Of a stretch of 64,000 bases of DNA, positions 9,989 to 21,254 are shown one piece after another. A model generated the notes under the pieces. It worked only from the letters and a program-made list of their open reading frames with translations, made no database searches and was not told the DNA's origin. A program made the position numbers and the translations under genes. Numbering within the stretch: the stretch's first letter is position 1; each line of letters begins with the position of its first letter. The DNA comes from Altimarinus sp041659565 (GTDB lineage Bacteria; Patescibacteriota; Gracilibacteria; BD1-5; UBA6164), in contig JBAZXZ010000005.1 in the NCBI GenBank assembly GCA_041659565.1, positions 1 through 64,000 on the forward strand, given 5' to 3'.

Positions 9989-10642
9989 ATGTGACACAAA
10001 GTTAGTGTTGTAGCTTTTAGAATACCTTACATAAAGACATGGAAATCATCTTGGTTTTCTGGAAAAGATTCATATAAAGATTCTTTGAAAGAGGATTTAA
10101 TGATTAGAGAGATCTTAAAAAAAGAATTACATTGAATTCCAACTTGAGATATTTTTATTTCGAAAAATGATAATGCTATAAATATAGATATTTATACAGC
10201 TAAAACTGCTTTAGTAGTTTGAAAAACATGAGAAAATAAAGATAAAATTGAAAATCTAGTTTCAAAGAAATTATGATTTAAAGTTGTTTTAAATGTAAAA
10301 GAAATTAAAAAACCTGATTTAAATGCAAAAGTTGTAGCTTTTTCTATATCAAACCAGATAGAAAAAAGAATGCCATATAAAAGAGCTATGAAACAAGCTA
10401 TAAGTAAAGCTATTGAAAAATGAGCTAAAGGAATTAAAGTTAAAGTTTCATGAAGATTAAATTGAGCTGAAATAGCTAGAAATGAGACATTTAAAGAATG
10501 AAATATACCTACTCAAACAATAAGAGCAGATATAGATTATTCTACAGCTAGAGCAGAAACAGTTTATTGAACAATTTGATTAAAAGTTTGGATTTACAAG
10601 TGAGATATTTTCAAGAAAAAAATAAATAAACTTGACTTTTAA
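9989..10642 (+). CDS. rpsC: Small ribosomal subunit protein uS3
   Basis: 217 aa. Starts MGHKV, where the second codon is TGA; reading it as Gly gives the expected uS3 N-terminus. A KH domain and the C-terminal signature KGIKVKVSGRLNGAEIAR, then NIPTQTIRADIDYSTARAET, identify it. It lines the mRNA entry channel. Confidence 0.96.
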
Positions 10643-10670
10643 AAAAAATTTATATACTAATTGAAATCAT

Positions 10671-11075
10671 ATGTTACAACCAAAGAGAACGAAATATAGA
10701 AAAATGCAAAGATGAAGGTTGAAGTGACCAGCAACTAGATGATGTGAAATTGCTTTTGGTGATTATGCATTAAAGACTGTTGATAGATGATTTATTACTT
10801 CTAGACAAATTGAGTCAGCAAGAAGAGCGATGGTTAGATTTATTAAAAGATGATGAAAAATCTGGATAAGAATTTTTCCTCAAATACCTTTCACAAAGAA
10901 ACCTTTAGAGGTTCCGATGTGAGGTTGAAAATGATCTGTAGAAATGTATAGAGCCCCTGTAAAACCTGGTAGAATCCTGTTTGAATTAACATGAGTAAAA
11001 CCAGAAGTTGCTAGGGAAGCTTTTAGACTTGCTTCTTATAAATTACCAGTAAAAACTAAAATATTAGTTGATTAA
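10671..11075 (+). CDS. rplP: Large ribosomal subunit protein uL16
   Basis: 134 aa. MLQPKRTKYRKMQRGRLKGP start, and the segments TSRQIESARRAMVRFIKRGGK, RIFPQIPFTKKPLEVPMGGGKG are diagnostic. uL16 organises the A-site region of the 50S subunit. Confidence 0.97.
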
Positions 11076-11084
11076 TTAAAAAAT

Positions 11085-11300
11085 ATGAAAGAGTTAAAAG
11101 ATCTAAAACTAAAAGATAAGACAAGCTTAAAAGGTTTAAGTTTAGAAAATCTTAATAAAGAATTAAAAGATTCTGAAAGCAAATTTTTTATTCTAAGAAT
11201 GAAATTAGCAACAGATGAATTAAAACAAACACATTTGATTAAATTTATTAGAAGATACATAGCTAGAATAAAAAGTATTATTCTAGAAAAAACAGTTTAA
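11085..11300 (+). CDS. rpmC: Large ribosomal subunit protein uL29
   Basis: 71 aa, two-helix protein. MKELKDLKLKDKTSLKGLS then FFILRMKLATDELKQTHLIK and RRYIARIKSIILE match uL29. Ten bases after rplP. One of the few genes here that contains no TGA codon. Confidence 0.93.
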   Translation: MKELKDLKLKDKTSLKGLSLENLNKELKDSESKFFILRMKLATDELKQTHLIKFIRRYIARIKSIILEKTV

Positions 11301-11326
11301 TAAGTTATTTTTATAATTTATATTTA

Positions 11327-11557
11327 ATGAGAACAAAAAAAGGTACAGTTACTAGTATAAAAATGGATAAAACAATTGTTGTATCTGTTAATACTTATAA
11401 AGAACATCCTAAGTATAAAAAAAGTTACAAGGTAACTAGTAAGTATTATGCACATGATGAACAAAATACTTGTAATGATTGAGATGTAGTTGTAATAAAA
11501 GAGACAAGACCCTTATCTAAAACAAAAAGATGGGAGCTTGTAGAAAAAGTTGTTTAG
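11327..11557 (+). CDS. rpsQ: Small ribosomal subunit protein uS17
   Basis: 76 aa OB-fold protein. KKGTVTSIKMDKTIVVSV, KHPKY-like EHPKYKKSYKVTSKYYAHDE and GDVVVIKETRPLSKTKRWEL are the family landmarks. Confidence 0.95.
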
Positions 11558-11581
11558 TTGTAATTAATAATTAAATATTGT

Positions 11582-11950
11582 ATGATACAAGCAGAATCTA
11601 GACTTTCTGTTGCTGACAATACTTGAGCTAAGGAAGTTCTATGTATAAAAGTTTTATGAGGTTCTCATAGAAGATATGCTTCAGTATGAGATGTAATAGT
11701 TTGTAGTGTAAAAAAAGCATTACCTGATGGAACCATTAAAAAGAAAAAAGTTGTTAAAGCAGTTGTTGTTAGAACAAGTAAAGAAATAAGAAGAAAGGAT
11801 TGAAATTATTTAAGGTTCGATGATAATGCATGTGTTATAATATGAGATGATGGAACTCCTAAATGAACAAGAATTTTTTGACCTGTTGCAAGAGAATTAA
11901 AAGCAAAAGGATATCAAAAAATTATCAGTTTAGCACCAGAGGTTTTATAA
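11582..11950 (+). CDS. rplN: Large ribosomal subunit protein uL14
   Basis: 122 aa, exactly the usual length. MIQAESRLSVADNTGAKEVLCIKVLGGS start, VVVRTSKEIRRKDGNYLRFD and the end GPVARELKAKGYQKIISLAPEVL are unmistakable. Confidence 0.97.
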
Positions 11951-11967
11951 TTAATTTTCTAAATTAT

Positions 11968-12318
11968 ATGAAAATAAGAGTTTGAGATTTAGTACAAGTA
12001 ATGTCTTGAAAAGAAGTAGATAAATGAAAACAAGCGAAAGTTTTGAAAGTTTTGAAAGAGGATAATAGGCTATTATTAGAATGAGTTGGTATAGTTACTA
12101 AGCATATTAAAAAGTCAGGAACTACTCCAGGACAAATAATAAAGATTGAAAAACCTATTGATGCATCTTGTGTAATGCTTGTTTGTCCATTTACAAAAAA
12201 ACCAACAAGAACATGAGTTGTTACTGTTGAAGAAAAATGAAAAAACAAAAATTTTAGATTTTCTAAAAAAGCTGTTAAAGAATTAAAAAAAGATCCAAAA
12301 GATTTTTTAATTAAATAA
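11968..12318 (+). CDS. rplX: Large ribosomal subunit protein uL24
   Basis: 116 aa. KOW motif at the start (KIRVGDLVQVMSGKEVDKGK), then GVGIVTKHIKKSG and PIDASCVMLVCPFTKKPTR as in uL24. Slightly extended basic C-terminus. Seventeen bases after rplN. Confidence 0.94.
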
Positions 12319-12344
12319 AAAATTTATTTTTTAAAAAACTAAAA

Positions 12345-12884
12345 ATGTCTCTTAGAGAAAAGTATAATAAACAAATAGTTTTAACGTTAAAAGATAGTTT
12401 AAAGATAGACAATATAATGGAGGTACCTAAAATAGAGAAAGTTGTTTTAAATATGGGTATCTGAAGTTATATAAGAACTTGAAATAAAGATTATAATGTT
12501 TTAAAACAACATTTAGCTTTAATAGCATGACAAATACCTACAGTAAGATATGCTAAAAAATCAATTTCTAATTTTAAACTTAGAGAATGAATGCCTGTTT
12601 GATTATCTGTAACATTGAGAGGAGATGCTATGTATAATTTTATTGAAAAATTAATAAATATTATACTTCCTAGAGTTAGAGATTTTAGATGAATCTCAAA
12701 AAATAGTTTTGATAAGGAAGGAAATTATAATTTCTGAATTAAAGAACATTCTATATTTTTAGAAGTGCCTCAAGATGATGTTGTTAAAAATAATGGTTTA
12801 CAAATAACTATAAAAACAACAGCTAAAAATAAGGATTTTTGAAGAGAATTACTTAATTCTATGGGGTTTCCTTTTTCTAAATAG
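12345..12884 (+). CDS. rplE: Large ribosomal subunit protein uL5
   Basis: 179 aa. VPKIEKVVLNMGI near the start, QIPTVRYAKKSISNFKLREG, then VSVTLRGDAMYNFIEKLIN and LPRVRDFRGI are conserved. Contacts 5S rRNA and the P-site tRNA. Confidence 0.96.
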
Positions 12885-12910
12885 TATTTAACATTTAATT
12901 ATAATTTTAG

Positions 12911-13132
12911 ATGAGAAAGTCAAAAATAGCCAAAGCTAATAAATTGAAAGCACAATTTTTGAGAGCAATAAAAGATTGAAGAAAACCTAAATTTTCTACA
13001 AAAGTTTTTAACTGTTGTAATGTTTGCTGAAGAGTTAGATGATATTTATGAAATTTTTGAATTTGCAGAATTTGTTTTAGAGAAAAAGCAAATGCTTGAG
13101 AACTATCTTGAGTTAGAAAGTCAAGTTGGTAA
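12911..13132 (+). CDS. rpsN: Small ribosomal subunit protein uS14, zinc-binding form
   Basis: 73 aa. Two CxxC pairs, CNVC and CRIC, form the zinc site of the short C+ type of uS14. The C-terminus FREKANAGELSGVRKSSW is typical. Longer zinc-free forms have about 100 residues and lack these cysteines. Confidence 0.95.
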
Positions 13133-13175
13133 TTGTAATATAAAATAATCATTTTAGTTTATTAATTATAGTTTT

Positions 13176-13571
13176 ATGATAATAGATCCAATAGCAGATT
13201 TATTAACAAGATTGAGGAATGCATATATGTCTAGAAATGAAGAGGTTAAAATACCTTTTTCTGGAATAAAAGCTGATATATTGAAAATAATGAAAAAAAA
13301 TAAATATATTTTAGAGTATGAAGTTTTGTCTGAAGAAAACAATAAGAAATCTCTTATTATAAAATTAAACGACATTAGAATTACTAAATATATTCCTACT
13401 TTTAAGAGAATAAGTAAACCAGGACAAAGGATTTATATAGGATCAAGAGATATAAAAAAATCTAGAAATTGAAAAGGTATTTATATAGTTTCTACTCCTA
13501 AATGAATTATTACTGGGTATGAAGCTAGAACTTTGAATGTCTGAGGTGAATTAATTTGTGAAATATTTTAA
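13176..13571 (+). CDS. rpsH: Small ribosomal subunit protein uS8
   Basis: 131 aa. Start DPIADLLTRLRNAYMSRNEEV, middle YIPTFKRISKPGQRIYIGS and the C-terminal rRNA-binding segment GIYIVSTPKGIITGYEART with a final GGELICEIF. A central organiser of the 30S platform. Confidence 0.96.
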
Positions 13572-13630
13572 TTAATAGTTATAAAATATATAATTGTTAA
13601 TTATTAATTATTAATTGTTAATTATTAATT

Positions 13631-14170
13631 ATGTCTAGAATTGGTAAACTACCTATAACAATATCAGAAAATGTAGAAGTTGTTTTAGATTGAAATAAAA
13701 TAACAACGAAATGAAAATTATGAGTATTGAATTTTCAATTTTCTGAGTTAATTGAAATCTCTAAAGAAGAAAATATATTGGTTTTTAAACCTAAGAACGA
13801 AGAAGCTAGTGCTTTATGGTGAACTACTAGAGCAATAGTTGCAAATATGATTGAATGAGTTTCTGTTTGATATAAAAAAGCATTAGAGATAAATTGAGTT
13901 TGATATAAATTTGATGTAGTATCTGATAAAAAACTTATATTAAGTGTTTGATTTTCTCATAAAGTTGAGATGGAAGCTCCAGAAGGAATAAAAATTACTG
14001 TTGATGAAAAATTGAAAAATGTGATTTATATTTCTTGAATTGATAAACAATTAGTTTGACAATTTGCTTCAAAAATAAAAGCAAAAAAGAAACCTGAGCC
14101 ATATAAATGAAAATGAATCAAATATGTTGGTGAAATAATAAGAAGAAAAGCTTGAAAAACAGGTAAATAA
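13631..14170 (+). CDS. rplF: Large ribosomal subunit protein uL6
   Basis: 179 aa, usual length. MSRIGKLPITISENVEV start; C-terminal KIKAKKKPEPYKGKGIKYVG then EIIRRKAGKTGK is the classic uL6 end. Two repeated domains are expected. Confidence 0.96.
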
Positions 14171-14269
14171 AAATTAATCTAATTAATGACAATGAATATT
14201 AAAGTTTAACTTTAAATTTAAAAATCATTAAATTGTTAATTGTTAATTATTAATTATTAATTAATTTGT

Positions 14270-14611
14270 ATGTTAGAAAAACAATTAAAGAGGCTAAATA
14301 GAAAACAAAGAGTAAAAGCTACTATTTCTAGTTCATCTAGACATAGACTTAGTGTTTATAGAAGTAATGTTTTTATTTATGCTCAAATTATAGATGATAC
14401 AACAGGTAATATTGTTTGTGCTTCAAGTGATTTAAAAATGAAATGAAAACTTACTAAAACTGAAAGTTGAAAAAAAGTTGGTGAGGATATCGCAAAAAAA
14501 GCTTTAGAAAAAAAAGTTTCAGAAGTAGTTTTTGATAGGAATTGATTTTCATATCATTGAAGAGTAAAATCTTTAGCAGATGCTGCTAGAGAAGGTTGAT
14601 TAAAATTTTAG
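14270..14611 (+). CDS. rplR: Large ribosomal subunit protein uL18
   Basis: 113 aa. ISSSSRHRLSVYRSNVFIYAQIID at the start, VFDRNGFSYHGRVKSLADAAREGGLKF at the end. Binds 5S rRNA. The 99-base upstream gap is AT-rich with repeated ttaattatt strings and no other feature. Confidence 0.96.
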
Positions 14612-14627
14612 TTTTTTAATTATTTTT

Positions 14628-15113
14628 ATGGCTAATCCTAAACAAAATACATCAAATAGAAAAGAAAATCAAGTTGATGGTATAAGTAATGAATTCAAAG
14701 AAGAATTATTAAGTGTTGATAGAGTTACAAGAGTAACGGCTTGAGGTAGACAGTTAAGATTTAGAGCTGTTATGTTGGTTTGAAATTGAAAATGAAAAAT
14801 AGGTCTATGAACTTGAAAGTCTTGAGAGGTTGTTACAGCAATAGCTAAAGCAGTAAATGATGCAAAGAAAAATATGGTAGAAGTTTCTATTGATGAGGGT
14901 TCTGTTCCTTACAATTTGACTACTAAATATAAATCAGCAATAATAATGATTCATCCAGCATCAAAATGAACTTGAATAATTGCTTGATGAGCAGCTAGAA
15001 AAGTATTAGATGTTGCTTGATATTCTGATGTAATAGCAAAGAGATATTGATCAACAAATATTATAAATAATGCAAGAGCTACACTGAAGGCACTTACTTC
15101 TTTTAAAAAATAA
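14628..15113 (+). CDS. rpsE: Small ribosomal subunit protein uS5
   Basis: 161 aa. DRVTRVTAGGRQLRFRAVMLVG and GKSGEVVTAIAKAVNDAKKN then IMIHPASKGTGIIAGGAARKV are diagnostic; eight or more of the glycines are TGA. Next comes uL15 with no uL30 gene between, as expected in CPR bacteria. Confidence 0.96.
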
Positions 15114-15140
15114 TCCCTTAATTGCTAATTATTAATTATT

Positions 15141-15602
15141 ATGTTAACTCTAAATAATTTAAAACCAGATGATGGTTCAAGAAAAAGATCTAAAAGACTT
15201 TGAAGATGAAATGGTTCTTGAAAATGAACTTTTTGTTGAAAATGATGTAATGGTCAAAATGCAAGATGAAGTAAAATGTGAGCATGGTTTGAATGAGGAC
15301 AAACTCCTTTGTTTAGAAGAATACCAAAATTAAGAGGTTTTTCTAATCATAGATTTAAAAAAGAATTTAATATAGTTAACCTTGGAGATTTAGAGTTATT
15401 AGCTTCAAAATGAATTTTAGAAGTAAATAATGAAGTTTTAATGAAAAATTGAATTATTAGAAAAAAGTGATTAGGATTAAAATTATTATGAGCTTGAGAA
15501 TTGAAAACTAAAATAGTAATTGAATTAGATAAAGTTTCTAAAATTGCTAAAGATGCTGTTGAAAAACTTTGAGGTACTATAAGAATAATTGAAAATGTAT
15601 AA
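15141..15602 (+). CDS. rplO: Large ribosomal subunit protein uL15
   Basis: 153 aa. Start LNNLKPDDGSRKRSKRLGRGNG and the Gly-rich GKGCNGQNARGSKMGAWFEGGQ segment (mostly TGA codons), then PLFRRIPKLRGFSNHRFK. C-terminus has the GAGELKTKIVIELDKVSKIA helix. Confidence 0.95.
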
Positions 15603-15716
15603 ACTACAAGTAGTAAGTAGTAAGCCACAACTTACACTTACTATTTTTTATAATATGAAAGCATTGAAATAATAATTTAAATACTTTTATACTTAATACT
15701 TAATACTTGTTTCCAT

Positions 15717-16991
15717 ATGATTTTGACACATATTAAATCTATTTTTGCAGTAAAAAGTCTAAAAACTAAGATTATAGCAACACTTTTATTAGTGCTTGTA
15801 TATAAGATGTTATCAGTAATACCTTTACCATGAGCTAATACTGCCTGATTACAGGCAATAATAGATCAACAAAAAGGTTTGTCATTATTTAGTGCATTAA
15901 TGGGATGATGACTTAGTCATTTTTCAGTTATACTTATGTGACTTTCTCCTTATATCAATGCTGTTATCATAATTCAACTTTTATGAGTTATAATACCAAA
16001 AATTTGAGATATGCAGAAAGAATGAGAAGCAGGACAAAGAAAAGTTAATAAAATTACAAGATGGTTAACTTTACCTTTAGCTTTTTTACAAAGTTATGGT
16101 ATGATCCTTTTGTTAAATAATTTAGCTAAGTGAACTATAATAGATATGATGAATTGGCATGTTGTATTATTTGCCATGATAGTTGTAACGGCTTGAACGA
16201 TATTCTTGATGTGGTTAGGTGAAATAATGACAGAATATGGTATATGAAACGGTATTAGTATTATAATAATGGCATGAGTACTTTGATGAGTACCATGAGT
16301 TATATTTAATTATATTTCTATTTGAAATTATCCATTGTTTGCTGCAGTTTTGATTGCTACCCTTTTTATTATTTATGTAATAATAAAATTTACTGAATGA
16401 AATAGAAGAATTCCTATTATTTATACAAAAACTTGAAGAGAAGAAAAATCTTATTTCCCAATAAGAATTAACCAAGCATGAATGATTCCAATCATATTTG
16501 CTATCTCTTTAGTTACTTTTCCATGAATAGTATGACAAATAATGTCAAACTCAACAGCTCCCCAAACAAAAGCTATAGGAACTTGGTTATTACAATTCTT
16601 TAGTATGCAAAATCCAAGTTGGATATTTATAATTGTTTATTTTATATTTGTACTTATATTTTCATTTTTTTATGTTTCTATTACTTTCAATACAGAACAA
16701 GTTTCTGAAAGTATACAAAAAAGATGAGGTTATATTCCATGAATTAGACCATGAACTGAAACAGCAGACTATTTAGCTAGAGTTTCATCTCACTTAAACT
16801 TATTTTGAGGTTGATTTTTAGCTTTCATAGCTGTATTGCCTTATATACTTGAAAAGGTTGTTTCATCATCTCAAAAAGTTGATTTCTTGATTTCTTGAGC
16901 TTGACTTATAATACTTGTTTCTACTATACTTGATCTTATAAGAAAAGTAGATAGTGAAATGAAAATGTTTGATTATTCAAAATATAAATAA
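15717..16991 (+). CDS. secY: Protein translocase subunit SecY
   Basis: 424 aa integral membrane protein with about ten hydrophobic segments. Early landmarks are KTKIIATLLLVLVYKMLSVIPLPGA and LGVSPYINAVIIIQL-like LMGLSPYINAVI. Late landmarks are YFYVSITFN, KRGGYIPGIRPGTETADYLAR and the C-terminal LIRKVDSEMKMFDYSKYK. It forms the Sec channel with SecE and SecG. Last gene of the ribosomal operon; adk, map and infA do not follow. A 114-base AT-rich gap separates it from rplO and a strong terminator follows. Confidence 0.97.
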
Positions 16992-17013
16992 AAAAATTAA
17001 ATTAAAATCAAAA

Positions 17014-17052
17014 AAAAATACAAGCAGTTCATTACTGCTTGTATTTTTTTTT
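17014..17052. terminator. Bidirectional terminator between secY and pilT
   Basis: Perfect arms acaagcagt (17020-17028) and actgcttgt (17034-17042), extended by A/T pairs, with an A run on the left and a T run on the right. It ends both convergent genes; the pilT stop codon (17051-17053) overlaps the T run. Confidence 0.9.
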
Positions 17053-18139
17053 ATAATCAAGAAACTCATTCTTGCAGTACTTTTGGATTATTAGAGTATT
17101 TTAATCACTCTTCTAAACTTATTATTCACTTATTTACTAAATCAATTAAATCTTTTTCAAGTAATTGCATTCAATCCCTAGATGACATTTGTATTACTGA
17201 AGGTATTTGATGTAAATCATTTTCTCTTATTAGATTAGATATAGCATTATTTTTTATTAGTATTTCTTTTGCCATAACTACTCAAGTTCAATCACTTTTT
17301 TTAAGCAGTCTTTGAGAAAATATAGCAATCAATGATTCTGCAAGTTGAAGTCTAATTTGGGTTTGTTCAGGTCCATCAAAACTATCTATTATTCTTGTTA
17401 TACTTTGGTAAGCATTTCTAGTATGTAGAGAAGAAAATACAAGATGTCATGTTTCAGCTAGAGTAAGTCACATTTCTATTTCTTCTTTTGTTCTCATTTC
17501 TCAAAAAAGTATAACTTGAGGATTCTGTCTCATTGCTCACATAAGAGCACTTGAATAATTTAATACATCTCTTCATATTTCTTTTTGCTCAATAATTGAT
17601 CTTTTATGTTCATGAATATATTCTATAGGGTCTTCTATAGTAATAATATGCCTATTATAGTTTTCATTTATATGGTTTACCATAGATGCCATAGTTGTTG
17701 ATTTACCAGATCAAGTAGGTCAGGTAACTAATATTAATCATTGTCATAATTTAGTCATTTCTTTATAAATATCAGTCAATCATAAATTATCTAAGCTTGG
17801 TATATTTGAGCTTAATAATCTTAACACAACCATATATTTTCTTGACTGAAATGAAATATTTCATCTGAACCTTCTTGAATTAAAGGAAAATGCAAAATCT
17901 AAATTCTTATCTCTTATAAGATCTTCATGTTGTTTCTCAGTAATTAATGATTCAGCAAATTCAAGGGTATTAGTTTCAGTTAATATTTCAATTCATTCAT
18001 TTATCCTCAAAATTTCTCATCATATTTTAATTGCTGGATGAGATCAAACTGTTATATACATATCAGATCATTCATTATCAATCATAACTTGTAAAAGCAT
18101 ATCTTTTATTTTGTGTTCAGTTCTAATTACAGTTTCCAT
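17051..18139 (-). CDS. pilT: Type IV pilus retraction ATPase PilT
   Basis: 362 aa, full length. N-terminal PilT/PAS-like fold with SDMYITVGSHPAIKIGGEI. Walker A GPTGSGKST lies at about residues 137-145, with two of its glycines read from TGA. The Asp box ITIEDPIEYIHEHKRSIIEQKE and the box around LAETGHLVFSSLHTRNA are typical; the Walker B segment is ILFGEMRTKEE. PilT powers disassembly of type IV pili at the inner-membrane base. No pilin genes are in view, so the rest of the pilus set lies elsewhere. Confidence 0.95.
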
Positions 18140-18215
18140 AAAAAAAGTTAAGAAATAATCTAGCTTACTATAATTAAACCATTTCTTAACTTTTAAAGCA
18201 AATATATCAGTGATT

Positions 18216-19130
18216 TTAGTGAGAAAATTTTCTAGTCAAAAAATAAATACTATTTATAATTAATGTTAAAAGCATTAATATCCAAGTTTCAGGTCCTGTA
18301 TCTGGAGTTTCTTCTGCTGTAACAGCGATATTTTCTATGTTTCAAACACTTCCAGTTCAATTTTCAGTATTTCATAAATCTACATTTAAATTTTCTACTT
18401 GTCATGTTAATGTGTCTGGTTCTATTGTATTATTTATTATATTACTAGGTTCAACAATATCAGTTTTTTCTACAGATGTGTTATCTCATATAGTAAAATT
18501 ATATATAGATTCAGATAATAAATAATTATTTCATAAATTATCAGCTAATGACATAAAAATTAAAATATAATCTTTATTATTTTCAATTACTGAAGATGTT
18601 TTTAAAATGAGGCTTCAATCAGATGATTTAGTTTCAGTAATACCTAAATCTTCCAATCATTTAAACTCAAATTCATTTCAAACTATAGGAGCTTTAAAAT
18701 AAAGTTCAAGTGTTTTACTGTCTTTTAAAACAACTTTTGTTATTCATTGAACATCAGTTGCATCAGAAAGCATTTTTACATTTGATGCATTTTCAACAAT
18801 AAAATCAGCACTTCATTCAACTCAAAAAACAGAGAGAATATTGTAAGTACTTCAAATTTTTATTTCATCATTTAAGGATAAAGTTATTTTATTACTCATA
18901 AGACTATCTTTAGTTACTTTATCTATTCATAAATCTTTAAATACTTTCATGTCACCTGTATATGTTCTATCTGCTGGGATTTGAGAATCAAAATTAATTT
19001 TTAATGTATGATCTCATCATTTTACAATATCTTTTATGTTTAGGTTAGTATCACTTGCATTTGTATATCAAAAAATACTTAAAGTGATAATAAAAAATAC
19101 GATTTGTATAATTTTATTTTTGTTTTTCAT
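18216..19130 (-). CDS. Secreted protein with C-terminal membrane anchor
   Basis: 304 aa. N-terminal signal peptide (MKNKNKIIQIVFFIITLSIFGYTNA), then Asp/Ser/Thr-rich beta-type repeats without Cys. Two segments (PADRTYTGDMKVF and the following stretch) recall Ig-like surface domains. The end is TPDTGPETW, a hydrophobic stretch of about 14 residues and a short basic tail, TRKFSH. This layout resembles a sortase-like or PEP-CTERM-like sorting signal, but no LPXTG is present. It shares orientation with pilT (76 bases apart) and could be a pilus-associated or surface protein. Confidence 0.75.
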
Positions 19131-19292
19131 ATAAAATAAATTAATAAATTAAAAATTACATTATTATTAAATCATATAATTTATAATATGTCAAATATTG
19201 GATATATTTTTTTGCACCAAATCTTTTTGAATTTTCATTTTTTTGTATAAAATAGCTGAAAAGTATTGAATATTTAATTGTTAATTATAGTT

Positions 19293-21206
19293 ATGCACAT
19301 ATCTAAAATAAGAAATTTTTGAATTATAGCTCATATTGATCATGGGAAGTCCACTCTTGCTGATAGATTACTTGAGATAACAGGAACTATAAATAAAAGA
19401 GATATGAAATCTCAAACTCTTGATACTATGGATTTAGAGCAAGAAAGAGGTATAACAATCAAGCTTACTCCTGTTAGGATGATGCGGAAATGATACGAAT
19501 TAAATCTAATTGATACTCCAGGACATGTTGATTTTCAATATGAAGTTTCAAGAACTCTGGCTTCAGTAGAATGAGCTGTACTTATAGTTGATGCAACTCA
19601 ATGAATTGAGGCTCAAACTCTTTCAAATGTATATATGGCGATGGAGCATAATCTAGATATTATTCCTGTTATTAATAAGATAGATTTACCAGCTTCAGAT
19701 GTAGATAAAGTTTCCGAAGAAATTGTTAATTTACTTTGATGTAAAAAAGAAGATATAATTCCAGTTTCAGCTAAAACTGGGCAAAATGTAGAATCAGTAC
19801 TAGAAGCAATAATAAATAAAATAAATGAACCTATAGTATTTGAAAAAGAAAATCAAAACGAAAATTCTGAATTAAAAGCACTTGTTTTTGATAGTCAGTA
19901 TGACCCATATAGATGAGTTGTGAGTTATGTTAAAGTATTTAGTTGAGAAATTAAAAAATGAGATACTCTTCATTTTTTAAATACTCATAAAAAAATTGAA
20001 GCTTTAGATGTTGGATATTTTTCACCAAAATATGTTTCAGCTCCAAAAATAGAAAATGGGTCAGTTTGATATGTAGTAACTTGATTAAAATCAATTAGAG
20101 ATGCAAAAGTTTGAGATACTTTATGGAAGCCAAAAAATATTGAATGACCAAAAGATAAACCAGAAAATGCAAAGGCGATAGAATGATTTAAAAAAGTTGT
20201 TCCATTTATATATGCTTGAGTTTTTCCAATAAATAGTGATGAATATCCTCAATTTGTTGATTCAATTGAAAAACTTATGTTAAATGATTCTGCTTTGACT
20301 ATAGAGCCAGAAGTAAGTCCTGCTCTCGGTCATGGATATAGATGTGGATTTTTGGGTTTATTGCATCTTGATATAGTAAAAGAAAGACTTGATAGAGATT
20401 TTAATATGGATGTAATTATAACATCCCCACAAGTTACATATAAAATTAAATTACCATGAGACAAAACTCAGGAATATTCTAGATTTAATCCTGAATTGAT
20501 TTCTGAGACCGGTCTTAAAATAGTAAGACCGGTCTCTCCTCAGGATAAAATATTTACTTATATATATATATCAAATCCTGAAGATTTACCAAGAAGAGAA
20601 TTGTACCAATGTATGGAGGAACCTATTGCAAAATGTGAACTTATAACACCAAGCGAATACATTGGAAATTTAATGAAGTTAGCAAAAGAAAGAAGATGAA
20701 TATTTGTTAATCAAACATATATTGATAAATCTAGAGTGTTAATTACTTATGAACTTCCTATGGCTGAACTTATAGGAGATTTTTATGATGAATTAAAAAG
20801 TTTAAGTAGTTGATATGCTAGTTTGAATTACGAATTTTTAAAATACAAAGAAGATGATTTAGTAAAACTTGATGTAGTATTGGCTTGAGAAAAAGTAGAT
20901 GCTCTTAGTTTCTTTTGTCATAGATCACAGGCAAGTTTTATAGGATGAAAAATCACAAAAAAACTTAAGGAAGTAGTTCCAAGAGCTTTATTTGCTATAG
21001 CTATACAAGTAGCAGTTGGATGAAAAGTAGTTGCTCGTGAAGATATAAGTGCTATGAGAAAAGATGTAACAGCCAAACTTTATGGTTGAGATATAACTCG
21101 TAAGAGAAAGTTACTTGATAAACAAAAAGAATGAAAGAAAAAAATGAAACAATTTGGTAAGGTAAGCTTGCCTAGTGAGGCTTTTATAAATTTGTTGAAG
21201 AAATAA
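19293..21206 (+). CDS. lepA: Elongation factor 4 (LepA)
   Basis: 637 aa, about 35 longer than typical LepA. GTPase motifs: G1 AHIDHGKST, G3 DTPGHVDF, G4 NKID, followed by SAKTG. The LepA-specific C-terminal domain has HGYRCGFLGLLHLDIVKERL and VAREDISAMRKDVTAKLYGGDITRKRKLL. EF4 back-translocates or remodels stalled ribosomes. Extra length is due mainly to an insertion around residues 388-425 (QEYSRFNPELISETGLKIV...) that includes a perfect palindrome. A CGG codon (19485-19487) sits where CPR LepA proteins tend to have Trp (VRMM-x-KGYELN). The upstream 162-base gap is shared with the divergent secreted-protein gene and must hold both promoters. Confidence 0.96.
20505..20536 (+). repeat. In-frame short palindrome, type 3, inside lepA
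   Basis: Perfect 13-bp arms (gagaccggtctta and its complement) around a 6-base loop. Read in the lepA frame it codes for ETGLKIVRPVS. The same gagaccggtctc core occurs twice at 39835-39865 inside a Cys-rich array gene. The surrounding LepA segment has no counterpart in E. coli LepA, where the strand before this point leads directly into the SPSKLP-like segment. Confidence 0.85.
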
Positions 21207-21223
21207 GTCTAAAATAGTAAAAC

Positions 21224-21251
21224 TTGACAATAAGTAATATTGTTATATATT
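21224..21251 (+). promoter_or_regulatory. Promoter-like elements
   Basis: TTGACA at 21224-21229 and TATATT at 21246-21251, 16 bp apart, 28 bases before the next ATG. It would serve the papain-fold-like gene downstream of lepA. Confidence 0.55.
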
Positions 21252-21254
21252 ATG

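Noticed and set aside
6432..17053. tRNA or rRNA genes around the ribosomal operon
   Set aside because: No acceptor/T-arm pattern or rRNA-like sequence was seen in any gap.
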